Source: Sabellastarte sp. h YS-2021
Taxonomy: Eukaryota > Annelida > Polychaeta > Sabellida > Sabellidae
Assembly (NCBI GenBank): GCA_964017235.1
Contig: OZ024928.1
Location: forward strand, 90,205,566-90,269,565
Length of the DNA: 64,000 bases
Direction: 5' to 3'
This document shows positions 25,856 to 39,778 of the stretch, in pieces (positions within the stretch are counted from its first letter, which is position 1; every line of letters begins with the position of its first letter). Under the pieces are notes generated by a model. The model searched no databases. It had not been told where the DNA came from and saw only the letters and a list, made by a program, of their open reading frames with translations. The position numbers and the translations under genes are program-made.

Positions 25856-26535
25856 GTTGTAAACCACATTGTGTCCCACAGGAGTCGCCACTTGAATGAA
25901 TTTTAGTAGTGTGTTCCTTCAGAAATGCATATGTAGTCCAAACTACAGGTTCAGGGAGTGTAGGTGGCGAGTATGTCATAAAATACCAGATCAGTCAAAA
26001 CCACCTCTTAAAGTTGATCAATCTTGCTGTAATTTTCACAGAAAACTCAGTTTATATCAAAGAATGAATTTGTACTGGCCTGGTCCACTCGAGGGCCATA
26101 TTAGGAATTTCATTTCCGGGGTGTGGGGGCCCCCCTGGCCTCCCCTCATTTGGGGAATGTCAGGTATATCACAATATTGCCAGTCTGAAGCCCCCATTTA
26201 ATTTCATGCTCGTTTCAACAATAAAGGGGGATATTTTAGGCACATTTGGAGCATTACATGTCTGAACAGAAAATATTTAACCCCAATAATGCTGTTAAAA
26301 TGGTCCAAAATAGATGTAAATCAGCCCAAACCAGTACTAAATATTACTCTGTAGCCACGAAACTTGGCCCAAAAATCACCTGCCACCCACTGAATCTGAT
26401 TGCACAGGTTTCAGGATTACATCTGGTGTACCAGTGATGTCATATGTGTGAAATAGGGTCCAGGAAGCCGAAAATACAGCCTCAGCTGGCTGGCTCAGGA
26501 TAGGCTGATATTTTCTCAGTTAAGGCAGGTTTAAG
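25856..26535 (+). repeat. Monomer M39, B type with shifted G5C6 tract and opened frame
   Basis: The tract here is five G and six C, compared with G6C5 in most copies, and M44 (29276) shares this. M39 also has tgctgtaatt where all others have tgctgaaatt, changing a stop codon and lengthening an open frame (25896-26201) to 101 codons. Its sister M44 keeps the stop, so the frame is a chance opening and is not called as a gene. Confidence 0.8.
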
Positions 26536-28166
26536 GTTGTAAACCATATTGTGTCCCACAGGAGTCGCCACTTGAATTAATTTTAGTAGTGTGTTCCTTC
26601 AGAAATGCATATGTAGTCCAAAGTACAGGTTCAGGGAGTGTAGGTGGCGAGGATGTCATAAAATGCCAGATCAGTCAAAACCACCTCTTAAAGTTGATCA
26701 ATCTTGCTGAAATTTTCACAGAAAACTCAGTTTATATCAAAGAATGAATTTGTACTGGCCTGGTCCACTCGAGGGCCATATTAGGAATTTCATTTCCGGG
26801 GTGTGGGGGGCCCCCTGGCCTCCCCTCATTTGGGGAATGTCAGGTATATCACAATATTGCCAGTCTGAAGCCCCCCATTTAATTTCATGCTCGTTTCAAC
26901 AATAAAGGGGGATATTTTAGGCACATTTGGAGCATTACATGTCTGAACAGAAAATATTTAACCCCAATAATGCTGTTAAAATGGTCCAAAATAGATGTAA
27001 ATCAGCCCAAACCAGTACTAAATATTACTCTGTAGCCACGAAACTTGGCCCAAAAATCACCTGCCACCCACTGAATCTGATTGCACAGGTTTCAGGATTA
27101 CATCTGGTGTACCAGTGATGTCATATGTGTGAAATAGGGTCCAGGAAGCCGAAAATACAGCCTCAGCTGGCTGGCTCAGGATAGGCTGATATTTCCTCAG
27201 TTAAGGCAGGTTTAAGGTTGTAAACCACATTGTGTCCCACAGGAGTCGCCACTTGAATGAATTTTAGTAGTGTGTTCCTTCAGAAATGCATATGTAGTCC
27301 AAACTACAGGTTCAGGGAGTGTAGGTTGCGAGTATGTCATAAAATACCAGATCAGTCAAAACCACCTCTTAAAGTTGATCAATCTTGCTGAAATTTTCAC
27401 AGAAAACTCAGTTTATATCAAAGAATGAATTTGTACTGGCCTGGTCCACTCGAGGGCCATATTAGGAATTTCATTTCCGGGGTGTGGGGGGCCCCCTGGC
27501 CTCCCCTCATTTGGGGAATGTCAGGTATATCACAATATTGCCAGTCTGAAGCCCCCCATTTAATTTCATGCTCGTTTCAACAATAAAGGGGGATATTTTA
27601 GGCACATTTGGAGCATTACATGTCTGAACAGAAAATATTTAACCCCAATAATGCTGTTAAAATGGTCCAAAATAGATGTAAATCAGCCCAAACCAGTACT
27701 AAATATTACTCTGTAGCCACGAAACTTGGCCCAAAAATCATCTGCCACCCACTGAATCTGATTGCACAGGTTTCAGGATTATATCTGGTGTACCAGTGAT
27801 GTCATATGTGTGAAATAGGGTCCAGGAAGCCGAAAATACAGCCTCAGCTGGCTGGCTCAGGATAGGCTGATATTTTCTCAGTTAAGGCAGGTTTAAGGTT
27901 GTAAACCACATTGTGTCCCACAGGAGTCGCCACTTGAATGAATTTTAGTAGTGTGTTCCTTCAGAAATGCATATGTAGTCCAAAGTACAGGTTCAGGGAG
28001 TGTAGGTGGCGAGGATGTCATAAAATGCCAGATCAGTCAAAACCACCTCTTAAAGTTGATCAATCTTGCTGAAATTTTCACAGAAAACTCAGTTTATATC
28101 AAAGAATGAATTTGTACTGGCCTGGTCCACTCGAGGGCCATATTAGGAATTTCATTTCCGGGGTGT

Positions 28167-28189
28167 GGGGGGGGGGGGGGGGGGGGGGG
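28167..28189 (+). repeat. Expanded G tract, 23 G, in M42
   Basis: This is the same HOR position as the tract in M37, with 23 consecutive G followed by ccc. It carries no extra GT pair. Confidence 0.9.
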
Positions 28190-31100
28190 CCCTGGTCTCC
28201 CCTCATTTGGGGAATGTCAGGTATATCACAATATTGCCAGTCTGAAGCCCCCCATTTAATTTCATGCTCGTTTCAACAATAAAGGGGGATATTTTAGGCA
28301 CATTTGGAGCATTACATGTCTGAACAGAAAATATTTAACCCCAATAATGCTGTTAAAATGGTCCAAAATAGATGTAAATCAGCCCAAACCAGTACTAAAT
28401 ATTACTCTGTAGCCACGAAACTTGGCCCAAAAATCACCTGCCACCCACTGAATCTGATTGCACAGGTTTCAGGATTACATCTGGTGTACCAGTGATGTCA
28501 TATGTGTGAAATAGGGTCCAGGAAGCCGAAAATACAGCCTCAGCTGGCTGGCTCAGGATAGGCTGATATTTTCTCAGTTAAGGCAGGTTTAAGGTTGTAA
28601 ACCACATTGTGTCCCACAGGAGTCGCCACTTGAATGAATTTTAGTAGTGTGTTCCTTCAGAAATGCATATGTAGTCCAAAGTACAGGTTCAGGGAGTGTA
28701 GGTGGCGAGGATGTCATAAAATGCCAGATCAGTCAAAACCACCTCTTAAAGTTGATCAATCTTGCTGAAATTTTCACAGAAAACTCAGTTTATATCAAAG
28801 AATGAATTTGTACTGGCCTGGTCCACTCGAGGGCCATATTAGGAATTTCATTTCCGGGGTGTGGGGGGGCCCCCTGGCCTCCCCTCATTTGGGGAATGTC
28901 AGGTATATCACAATATTGCCAGTCTGAAGCCCCCCATTTAATTTCATGCTCGTTTCAACAATAAAGGGGGATATTTTAGGCACATTTGGAGCATTACATG
29001 TCTGAACAGAAAATATTTAACCGCAATAATGCTGTTAAAATGGTCCAAAATAGATGTAAATCAGCCCAAACCAGTACTAAATATTACTCTGTAGCCACGA
29101 AACTTGGCCCAAAAATCACCTGCCACCCACTGAATCTGATTGCACAGGTTTCAGGATTACATCTGGTGTACCAGTGATGTCATATGTGTGAAATAGGGTC
29201 CAGGAAGCCGAAAATACAGCCTCAGCTGGCTGGCTCAGGATAGGCTGATATTTTCTCAGTTAAGGCAGGTTTAAGGTTGTAAACCACATTGTGTCCCACA
29301 GGAGTCGCCACTTGAATGAATTTTAGTAGTGTGTTCCTTCAGAAATGCATATGTAGTCCAAACTACAGGTTCAGGGAGTGTAGGTGGCGAGTATGTCATA
29401 AAATACCAGATCAGTCAAAACCACCTCTTAAAGTTGATCAATCTTGCTGAAATTTTCACAGAAAACTCAGTTTATATCAAAGAATGAATTTGTACTGGCC
29501 TGGTCCACTCGAGGGCCATATTAGGAATTTCATTTCCGGGGTGTGGGGGCCCCCCTGGCCTCCCCTCATTTGGGGAATGTCAGGTATATCACAATATTGC
29601 CAGTCTGAAGCCCCCATTTAATTTCATGCTCGTTTCAACAATAAAGGGGGATATTTTAGGCACATTTGGAGCATTACATGTCTGAACAGAAAATATTTAA
29701 CCCCAATAATGCTGTTAAAATGGTCCAAAATAGATGTAAATCAGCCCAAACCAGTACTAAATATTACTCTGTAGCCACGAAACTTGGCCCAAAAATCACC
29801 TGCCACCCACTGAATCTGATTGCACAGGTTTCAGGATTACATCTGGTGTACCAGTGATGTCATATGTGTGAAATAGGGTCCAGGAAGCCGAAAATACAGC
29901 CTCAGCTGGCTGGCTCAGGATAGGCTGATATTTTCTCAGTTAAGGCAGGTTTAAGGTTGTAAACCATATTGTGTCCCACAGGAGTCGCCACTTGAATTAA
30001 TTTTAGTAGTGTGTTCCTTCAGAAATGCATATGTAGTCCAAAGTACAGGTTCAGGGAGTGTAGGTGGCGAGGATGTCATAAAATGCCAGATCAGTCAAAA
30101 CCACCTCTTAAAGTTGATCAATCTTGCTGAAATTTTCACAGAAAACTCAGTTTATATCAAAGAATGAATTTGTACTGGCCTGGTCCACTCGAGGGCCATA
30201 TTAGGAATTTCATTTCCGGGGTGTGGGGGGCCCCCTGGCCTCCCCTCATTTGGGGAATGTCAGGTATATCACAATATTGCCAGTCTGAAGCCCCCCATTT
30301 AATTTCATGCTCGTTTCAACAATAAAGGGGGATATTTTAGGCACATTTGGAGCATTACATGTCTGAACAGAAAATATTTAACCCCAATAATGCTGTTAAA
30401 ATGGTCCAAAATAGATGTAAATCAGCCCAAACCAGTACTAAATATTACTCTGTAGCCACGAAACTTGGCCCAAAAATCACCTGCCACCCACTGAATCTGA
30501 TTGCACAGGTTTCAGGATTACATCTGGTGTACCAGTGATGTCATATGTGTGAAATAGGGTCCAGGAAGCCGAAAATACAGCCTCAGCTGGCTGGCTCAGG
30601 ATAGGCTGATATTTCCTCAGTTAAGGCAGGTTTAAGGTTGTAAACCACATTGTGTCCCACAGGAGTCGCCACTTGAATGAATTTTAGTAGTGTGTTCCTT
30701 CAGAAATGCATATGTAGTCCAAACTACAGGTTCAGGGAGTGTAGGTTGCGAGTATGTCATAAAATACCAGATCAGTCAAAACCACCTCTTAAAGTTGATC
30801 AATCTTGCTGAAATTTTCACAGAAAACTCAGTTTATATCAAAGAATGAATTTGTACTGGCCTGGTCCACTCGAGGGCCATATTAGGAATTTCATTTCCGG
30901 GGTGTGGGGGGCCCCCTGGCCTCCCCTCATTTGGGGAATGTCAGGTATATCACAATATTGCCAGTCTGAAGCCCCCCATTTAATTTCATGCTCGTTTCAA
31001 CAATAAAGGGGGATATTTTAGGCACATTTGGAGCATTACATGTCTGAACAGAAAATATTTAACCCCAATAATGCTGTTAAAATGGTCCAAAATAGATGTA

Positions 31101-31317
31101 AATCAGCCCAAACCAGTACTAAATATTACTCTGTAGCCACGAAACTTGGCCCAAAAATCATCTGCCACCCACTGAATCTGATTGCACAGGTTTCAGGATT
31201 ATATCTGGTGTACCAGTGATGTCATATGTGTGAAATAGGGTCCAGGAAGCCGAAAATACAGCCTCAGCTGGCTGGCTCAGGATAGGCTGATATTTTCTCA
31301 GTTAAGGCAGGTTTAAG

Positions 31318-31973
31318 GTTGTAAACCACATTGTGTCCCACAGGAGTCGCCACTTGAATGAATTTTAGTAGTGTGTTCCTTCAGAAATGCATATGTAGTC
31401 CAAAGTACAGGTTCAGGGAGTGTAGGTGGCGAGGATGTCATAAAATGCCAGATCAGTCAAAACCACCTCTTAAAGTTGATCAAAGAATGAATTTGTACTG
31501 GCCTGGTCCACTCGAGGGCCATATTAGGAATTTCATTTCCGGGGTGTGTGTGTGTGGGGGGGGGGGGGGCCCTGGCCTCCCCTCATTTGGGGAATATCAG
31601 GTATATCACAATATTGCCAGTCTGAAGCCCCCCATTTAATTTCATGCTCGTTTCAACAATAAAGGGGGATATTTTAGGCACATTTGGAGCATTACATGTC
31701 TGAACAGAAAATATTTAACCCCAATAATGCTGTTAAAATGGTCCAAAATAGATGTAAATCAGCCCAAACCAGTACTAAATATTACTCTGTAGCCACGAAA
31801 CTTGGCCCAAAAATCACCTGCCACCCACTGAATCTGATTGCACAGGTTTCAGGATTACATCTGGCGTACCAGTGATGTCATATGTGTGAAATAGGGTCTA
31901 GGAAGCCGAAAATACAGCCTCAGCTGGCTGGCTCAGGATAGGCTGATATTTTCTCAGTTAAGGCAGGTTTAAG
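31318..31973 (+). repeat. Monomer M47 with a 39-bp deletion and GT/G expansion
   Basis: Around 31479-31483, gttgatcaa is followed directly by agaatgaa, skipping 39 bases. The deleted segment is bounded in intact copies by a 5-bp direct repeat, atcaa, one copy of which remains. This is the pattern of a microhomology-mediated or slippage deletion. The same monomer gained 14 bp in its GT/G tract, so its total length is 656 bp. The deletion lengthens another frame (31358-31639) to 93 codons, which I do not regard as coding. Confidence 0.9.
31544..31569 (+). repeat. GT repeat plus 14 G in M47
   Basis: Six GT units are followed by 14 G and ccc. It is the left-most copy in which the GT part is clearly expanded. 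Confidence 0.9.
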
Positions 31974-34018
31974 GTTGTAAACCACATTGTGTCCCACAGG
32001 AGTCGCCACTTGAATGAATTTTAGTAGTGTGTTCCTTCAGAAATGCATATGTAGTCCAAAGTACAGGTTCAGGGAGTGTAGGTGGCGAGGATGTCATAAA
32101 ATGCCAGATCAGTCAAAACCACCTCTTAAAGTTGATCAATCTTGCTGAAATTTTCACAGAAAACTCAGTTTATATCAAAGAATGAATTTGTACTGGCCTG
32201 GTCCACTCGAGGGCCATATTAGGAATTTCATTTCCGGGGTGTGGGGGGGCCCCCTGGCCTCCCCTCATTTGGGGAATGTCAGGTATATCACAATATTGCC
32301 AGTCTGAAGCCCCCCATTTAATTTCATGCTCGTTTCAACAATAAAGGGGAATATTTTAGGCACATTTGGAGCATTACATGTCTGAACAGAAAATATTTAA
32401 CCCCAATAATGCTGTTAAAATGGTCCAAAATAGATGTAAATCAGCCCAAACCAGTACTAAATATTACTCTGTAGCCACGAAACTTGGCCCAAAAATCACC
32501 TGCCACCCACTGAATCTGATTGCACAGGTTTCAGGATTACATCTGGTGTACCAGTGATGTCATATGTGTGAAATAGGGTCCAGGAAGCCGAAAATACAGC
32601 CTCAGCTGGCTGGCTCAGGATAGGCTGATATTTTCTCAGTTAAGGCAGGTTTAAGGTTGTAAACCATATTGTGTCCCACAGGAGTCGCCACTTGAATTAA
32701 TTTTAGTAGTGTGTTCCTTCAGAAATGCATATGTAGTCCAAAGTACAGGTTCAGGGAGTGTAGGTGGCGAGGATGTCATAAAATGCCAGATCAGTCAAAA
32801 CCACCTCTTAAAGTTGATCAATCTTGCTGAAATTTTCACAGAAAACTCAGTTTATATCAAAGAATGAATTTGTACTGGCCTGGTCCACTCGAGGGCCATA
32901 TTAGGAATTTCATTTCCGGGGTGTGGGGGGCCCCCTGGCCTCCCCTCATTTGGGGAATGTCAGGTATATCACAATATTGCCAGTCTGAAGCCCCCCATTT
33001 AATTTCATGCTCGTTTCAACAATAAAGGGGGATATTTTAGGCACATTTGGAGCATTACATGTCTGAACAGAAAATATTTAACCCCAATAATGCTGTTAAA
33101 ATGGTCCAAAATAGATGTAAATCAGCCCAAACCAGTACTAAATATTACTCTGTAGCCACGAAACTTGGCCCAAAAATCACCTGCCACCCACTGAATCTGA
33201 TTGCACAGGTTTCAGGATTACATCTGGTGTACCAGTGATGTCATATGTGTGAAATAGGGTCCAGGAAGCCGAAAATACAGCCTCAGCTGGCTGGCTCAGG
33301 ATAGGCTGATATTTCCTCAGTTAAGACAGGTTTAAGGTTGTAAACCACATTGTGTCCCACAGGAGTCACCACTTGAATGAATTTTAGTAGTGTGTTCCTT
33401 CAGAAATGCATATGTAGTCCAAACTACAGGTTCAGGGAGTGTAGGTTGCGAGTATGTCATAAAATACCAGATCAGTCAAAACCACCTCTTAAAGTTGATC
33501 AATCTTGCTGAAATTTTCACAGAAAACTCAGTTTATATCAAAGAATGAATTTGTACTGGCCTGGTCCACTCGAGGGCCATATTAGGAATTTCATTTCCGG
33601 GGTGTGGGGGGGCCCCCTGGCCTCCCCTCATTTGGGGAATGTCAGGTATATCACAATATTGCCAGTCTGAAGCCCCCCATTTAATTTCATGCTCGTTTCA
33701 ACAATAAAGGGGGATATTTTAGGCACATTTGGAGCATTACATGTCTGAACAGAAAATATTTAACCCCAATAATGCTGTTAAAATGGTCCAAAATAGATGT
33801 AAATCAGCCCAAACCAGTACTAAATATTACTCTGTAGCCACGAAACTTGGCCCAAAAATCACCTGCCACCCACTGAATCTGATTGCACAGGTTTCAGGAT
33901 TACATCTGGTGTACCAGTGATGTCATATGTGTGAAATAGGGTCCAGGAAGCCGAAAATACAGCCTCAGCTGGCTGGCTCAGGATAGGCTGATATTTTCTC
34001 AGTTAAGGCAGGTTTAAG

Positions 34019-37000
34019 GTTGTAAACCACATTGTGTCCCACAGGAGTCGCCACTTGAATGAATTTTAGTAGTGTGTTCCTTCAGAAATGCAGATGTAGT
34101 CCAAAGTACAGGTTCAGGGAGTGTAGGTGGCGAGGATGTCATAAAATGCCAGATCAGTCAAAACCACCTCTTAAAGTTGATCAATCTTGCTGAAATTTTC
34201 ACAGAAAACTCAGTTTATATCAAAGAATGAATTTGTACTGGCCTGGTCCACTCGAGGGCCATATTAGGAATTTCATTTCCGGGGTGTGTGTGGGGGGGGG
34301 GGGGGGGGGCCTGGCCTCCCCTCATTTGGGGAATGTCAGGTATATCACAATATTGCCAGTCTGAAGCCCCCCATTTAATTTCATGCTCGTTTCAACAATA
34401 AAGGGGGATATTTTAGGCACATTTGGAGCATTACATGTCTGAACAGAAAATATTTAACCCCAATAATGCTGTTAAAATGGTCCAAAATAGATGTAAATCA
34501 GCCCAAACCAGTACTAAATATTACTCTGTAGCCACGAAACTTGGCCCAAAAATCACCTGCCACCCACTGAATCTGATTGCACAGGTTTCAGGATTACATC
34601 TGGTGTACCAGTGATGTCATATGTGTGAAATAGGGTCCAGGAAGCCGAAAATACAGCCTCAGCTGGCTGGCTCAGGATAGGCTGATATTTTCTCAGTTAA
34701 GGCAGGTTTAAGGTTGTAAACCACATTGTGTCCCACAGGAGTCGCCACTTGAATGAATTTTAGTAGTGTGTTCCTTCAGAAATGCATATGTAGTCCAAAG
34801 TACAGGTTCAGGGAGTGTAGGTGGCGAGGATGTCATAAAATGCCAGATCAGTCAAAACCACCTCTTAAAGTTGATCAATCTCGCTGAAATTTTCACAGAA
34901 AACTCAGTTTATATCAAAGAATGAATTTGTACTGGCCTGGTCCACTCGAGGGCCATATTAGGAATTTCATTTCCGGGGTGTGGGGGGGCCCCCTGGCCTC
35001 CCCTCATTTGGGGAATGTCAGGTATATCACAATATTGCCAGTCTGAAGCCCCCCATTTAATTTCATGCTCGTTTCAACAATAAAGGGGAATATTTTAGGC
35101 ACATTTGGAGCATTACATGTCTGAAGAGAAAATATTTAACCCCAATAATGCTGTTAAAATGGTCCAAAATAGATGTAAATCAGCCCAAACCAGTACTAAA
35201 TATTATTCTGTAGCCACGAAACTTGGCCCAAAAATCACCTGCCACCCACTGAATCTGATTGCACAGGTTTCAGGATTACATCTGGTGTACCAGTGATGTC
35301 ATATGTGTGAAATAGGGTCCAGGAAGCCGAAAATACAGCCTCAGCTGGCTGGCTCAGGATAGGCTGATATTTTCTCAGTTAAGGCAGGTTTAAGGTTGTA
35401 AACCACATTGTGTCCCACAGGAGTCGCCACTTGAATGAATTTTAGTAGTGTGTTCCTTCAGAAATGCATATGTAGTCCAAACTACAGGTTCAGGGAGTGT
35501 AGGTGGCGAGTATGTCATAAAATACCAGATCAGTCAAAACCACCTCTTAAAGTTGATCAATCTTGCTGAAATTTTCACAGAAAACTCAGTTTATATCAAA
35601 GAATGAATTTGTACTGGCCTGGTCCACTCGAGGGCCATATTAGGAATTTCATTTCCGGGGTGTGGGGGGCCCCCTGGCCTCCCCTCATTTGGGGAATGTC
35701 AGGTATATCACAATATTGCCAGTCTGAAGCCCCCCATTTAATTTCATGCTCGTTTCAACAATAAAGGGGGGATATTTTAGGCACATTTGGAGCATTACAT
35801 GTCTGAACAGAAAATATTTAACCCCAATAATGCTGTTAAAATGGTCCAAAATAGATGTAAATCAGCCCAAACCAGTACTAAATATTACTCTGTAGCCACG
35901 AAACTTGGCCCAAAAATCACCTGCCACCCACTGAATCTGATTGCACAGGTTTCAGGATTACATCTGGTGTACCAGTGATGTCATATGTGTGAAATAGGGT
36001 CCAGGAAGCCGAAAATACAGCCTCAGCTGGCTGGCTCAGGATAGGCTGATATTTTCTCAGTTAAGGCAGGTTTAAGGTTGTAAACCATATTGTGTCCCAC
36101 AGGAGTCGCCACTTGAATGAATTTTAGTAGTGTGTTCCTTCAGAAATGCATATGTAGTCCAAAGTACAGGTTCAGGGAGTGTAGGTGGCGAGGATGTCAT
36201 AAAATGCCAGATCAGTCAAAACCACCTCTTAAAGTTGATCAATCTTGCTGAAATTTTCACAGAAAACTCAGTTTATATCAAAGAATGAATTTGTACTGGC
36301 CTGGTCCACTCGAGGGCCATATTAGGAATTTCATTTCCGGGGTGTGGGGGGCCCTGGCCTCCCCTCATTTGGGGAATATCAGGTATATCACAATATTGCC
36401 AGTCTGAAGCCCCCCATTTAATTTCATGCTCGTTTCAACAATAAAGGGGGATATTTTAGGCACATTTGGAGCATTACATGTCTGAACAGAAAATATTTAA
36501 CCCCAATAATGCTGTTAAAATGGTCCAAAATAGATGTAAATCAGCCCAAACCAGTACTAAATATTACTCTGTAGCCACGAAACTTGGCCCAAAAATCACC
36601 TGCCACCCACTGAATCTGATTGCACAGGTTTCAGGATTACATCTGGTGTACCAGTGATGTCATATGTGTGAAATAGGGTCCAGGAAGCCGAAAATACAGC
36701 CTCAGCTGGCTGGCTCAGGATAGGCTGATATTTTCTCAGTTAAGGCAGGTTTAAGGTTGTAAACCACATTGTGTCCCACAGGAGTCGCCACTTGAATGAA
36801 TTTTAGTAGTGTGTTCCTTCAGAAATGCATATGTAGTCCAAAGTACAGGTTCAGGGAGTGTAGGTGGCGAGGATGTCATAAAATGCCAGATCAGTCAAAA
36901 CCACCTCTTAAAGTTGATCAATCTTGCTGAAATTTTCACAGAAAACTCAGTTTATATCAAAGAATGAATTTGTACTGGCCTGGTCCACTCGAGGGCCATA

Positions 37001-38118
37001 TTAGGAATTTCATTTCCGGGGTGTGGGGGGGCCCCCTGGCCTCCCCTCATTTGGGGAATGTCAGGTATATCACAATATTGCCAGTCTGAAGCCCCCCATT
37101 TAATTTCATGCTCGTTTCAACAATAAAGGGGAATATTTTAGGCACATTTGGAGCATTACATGTCTGAAGAGAAAATATTTAACCCCAATAATGCTGTTAA
37201 AATGGTCCAAAATAGATGTAAATCAGCCCAAACCAGTACTAAATATTATTCTGTAGCCACGAAACTTGGCCCAAAAATCACCTGCCACCCACTGAATCTG
37301 ATTGCACAGGTTTCAGGATTACATCTGGTGTACCAGTGCTGTCATATGTGTGAAATAGGGTCCAGGAAGCCGAAAATACAGCCTCAGCTGGCTGGCTCAG
37401 GATAGGCTGATATTTTCTCAGTTAAGGCAGGTTTAAGGTTGTAAACCACATTGTGTCCCACAGGAGTCGCCACTTGAATGAATTTTAGTAGTGTGTTCCT
37501 TCAGAAATGCATATGTAGTCCAAACTACAGGTTCAGGGAGTGTAGGTGGCGAGTATGTCATAAAATACCAGATCAGTCAAAACCACCTCTTAAAGTTGAT
37601 CAATCTTGCTGAAATTTTCACAGAAAACTCAGTTTATATCAAAGAATGAATTTGTACTGGCCTGGTCCACTCGAGGGCCATATTAGGAATTTCATTTCCG
37701 GGGTGTGGGGGGGCCCCTGGCCTCCCCTCATTTGGGGAATGTCAGGTATATCACAATATTGCCAGTCTGAAGCCCCCCATTTAATTTCATGCTCGTTTCA
37801 ACAATAAAGGGGGATATTTTAGGCACATTTGGAGCATTACATGTCTGAACAGAAAATATTTAACCCCAATAATGCTGTTAAAATGGTCCAAAATAGATGT
37901 AAATCAGCCCAAACCAGTACTAAATATTACTCTGTAGCCACGAAACTTGGCCCAAAAATCACCTGCCACCCACTGAATCTGATTGCACAGGTTTCAGGAT
38001 TACATCTGGTGTACCAGTGATGTCATATGTGTGAAATAGGGTCCAGGAAGCCGAAAATACAGCCTCAGCTGGCTGGCTCAGGATAGGCTGATATTTTCTC
38101 AGTTAAGGCAGGTTTAAG
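34019..38118 (+). repeat. Domain 5: M51-M56, partial relative of the 7-monomer HOR
   Basis: M51 is a long-G monomer like those to its left. M52-M56 match, in order, most of the first five monomers of the 7-monomer HOR that follows: M53 has aaaggggggatat, M54 has ggggaatatcagg, M55 has aaaggggaatat with gaagaga, and M56 has a G7C4 tract. M54 (36077) has only G6C3 where its later counterparts carry 28 and 21 G. M55 (36756) has accagtgctg, which removes the usual stop of the short frame. Confidence 0.75.
34285..34309 (+). repeat. Short GT repeat plus 18 G in M51
   Basis: gtgtgt precedes 18 G at 34292-34309, followed by cc. Confidence 0.88.
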
Positions 38119-39750
38119 GTTGTAAACCATATTGTGTCCCACAGGAGTCGCCACTTGAATGAATTTTAGTAGTGTGTTCCTTCAGAAATGCATATGTAGT
38201 CCAAAGTACAGGTTCAGGGAGTGTAGGTGGCGAGGATGTCATAAAATGCCAGATCAGTCAAAACCACCTCTTAAAGTTGATCAATCTTGCTGAAATTTTC
38301 ACAGAAAACTCAGTTTATATCAAAGAATGAATTTGTACTGGCCTGGTCCACTCGAGGGCCATATTAGGAATTTCATTTCCGGGGTGTGGGGGGGCCCCCT
38401 GGCCTCCCCTCATTTGGGGAATGTCAGGTATATCACAATATTGCCAGTCTGAAGCCCCCATTTAATTTCATGCTCGTTTCAACAATAAAGGGGGATATTT
38501 TAGGCACATTTGGAGCATTACATGTCTGAAGAGAAAATATTTAACCCCAATAATGCTGTTAAAATGGTCCAAAATAGATGTAAATCAGCCCAAACCAGTA
38601 CTAAATATTATTCTGTAGCCACGAAACTTGGCCCAAAAATCACCTGCCACCCACTGAATCTGATTGCACAGGTTTCAGGATTACATCTGGTGTACCAGTG
38701 ATGTCATATGTGTGAAATAGGGTCCAGGAAGCCGAAAATACAGCCTCAGCTGGCTGGCTCAGGATAGGCTGATATTTTCTCAGTTAAGGCAGGTTTAAGG
38801 TTGTAAACCACATTGTGTCCCACAGGAGTCGCCACTTGAATGAATTTTAGTAGTGTGTTCCTTCAGAAATGCATATGTAGTCCAAACTACAGGTTCAGGG
38901 AGTGTAGGTGGCGAGTATGTCATAAAATACCAGATCAGTCAAAACCACCTCTTAAAGTTGATCAATCTTGCTGAAATTTTCACAGAAAACTCAGTTTATA
39001 TCAAAGAATGAATTTGTACTGGCCTGGTCCACTCGAGGGCCATATTAGGAATTTCATTTCCGGGGTGTGGGGGGCCCCCTGGCCTCCCCTCATTTGGGGA
39101 ATGTCAGGTATATCACAATATTGCCAGTCTGAAGCCCCCCATTTAATTTCATGCTCGTTTCAACAATAAAGGGGGGATATTTTAGGCACATTTGGAGCAT
39201 TACATGTCTGAACAGAAAATATTTAACCCCAATAATGCTGTTAAAATGGTCCAAAATAGATGTAAATCAGCCCAAACCAGTACTAAATATTACTCTGTAG
39301 CCACGAAACTTGGCCCAAAAATCACCTGCCACCCACTGAATCTGATTGCACAGGTTTCAGGATTACATCTGGTGTACCAGTGATGTCATATGTGTGAAAT
39401 AGGGTCCAGGAAGCCGAAAATACAGCCTCAGCTGGCTGGCTCAGGATAGGCTGATATTTTCTCAGTTAAGGCAGGTTTAAGGTTGTAAACCATATTGTGT
39501 CCCACAGGAGTCGCCACTTGAATGAATTTTAGTAGTGTGTTCCTTCAGAAATGCATATGTAGTCCAAAGTACAGGTTCAGGGAGTGTAGGTGGCGAGGAT
39601 GTCATAAAATGCCAGATCAGTCAAAACCACCTCTTAAAGTTGATCAATCTTGCTGAAATTTTCACAGAAAACTCAGTTTATATCAAAGAATGAATTTGTA
39701 CTGGCCTGGTCCACTCGAGGGCCATATTAGGAATTTCATTTCCGGGGTGT

Positions 39751-39778
39751 GGGGGGGGGGGGGGGGGGGGGGGGGGGG
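39751..39778 (+). repeat. Expanded G tract, 28 G, in M59
   Basis: 28 consecutive G are followed by cc, in the third monomer of the first 7-monomer unit. A similar monomer, M54, has only G6C3. Confidence 0.9.

Larger units (their letters stand above)
24477..34018 (+). repeat. HOR domain 4: 5-monomer HOR, three units (last lacks one monomer)
   Basis: Units are 24477-27897, 27898-31317 and 31318-34018. The order is: a long-G monomer; an R-type monomer; a B-type monomer with a G5C6 tract; a monomer with gaattaatttt and tttcctcag; and a monomer with gttgcgag and, in the first two units, aatcatctgcc and attatatctgg. The first two units are 3,421 and 3,420 bp and differ by only a handful of bases plus tract length. 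The third lacks the G5C6 monomer, its first monomer has a 39-bp deletion, and its last lacks the two right-hand markers. Confidence 0.85.

Noticed and set aside
25896-26201. 101-codon open frame in M39
   Set aside because: It exists only because one stop (tga) changed to tgt in this single copy. The sister copy M44 in the next HOR unit keeps the stop.
31358-31639. 93-codon open frame in M47
   Set aside because: It results from the 39-bp deletion removing a stop and from reading through the GT/G expansion, with a glycine-rich stretch from the G run. No sign of coding function.
37148-37405. 85-codon extension of the short frame in M55, and a 71-codon one in M34 (22865-23080)
   Set aside because: One is a stop-codon substitution (tga to tgc), the other a deletion across the stop. 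Each is a single-copy accident.
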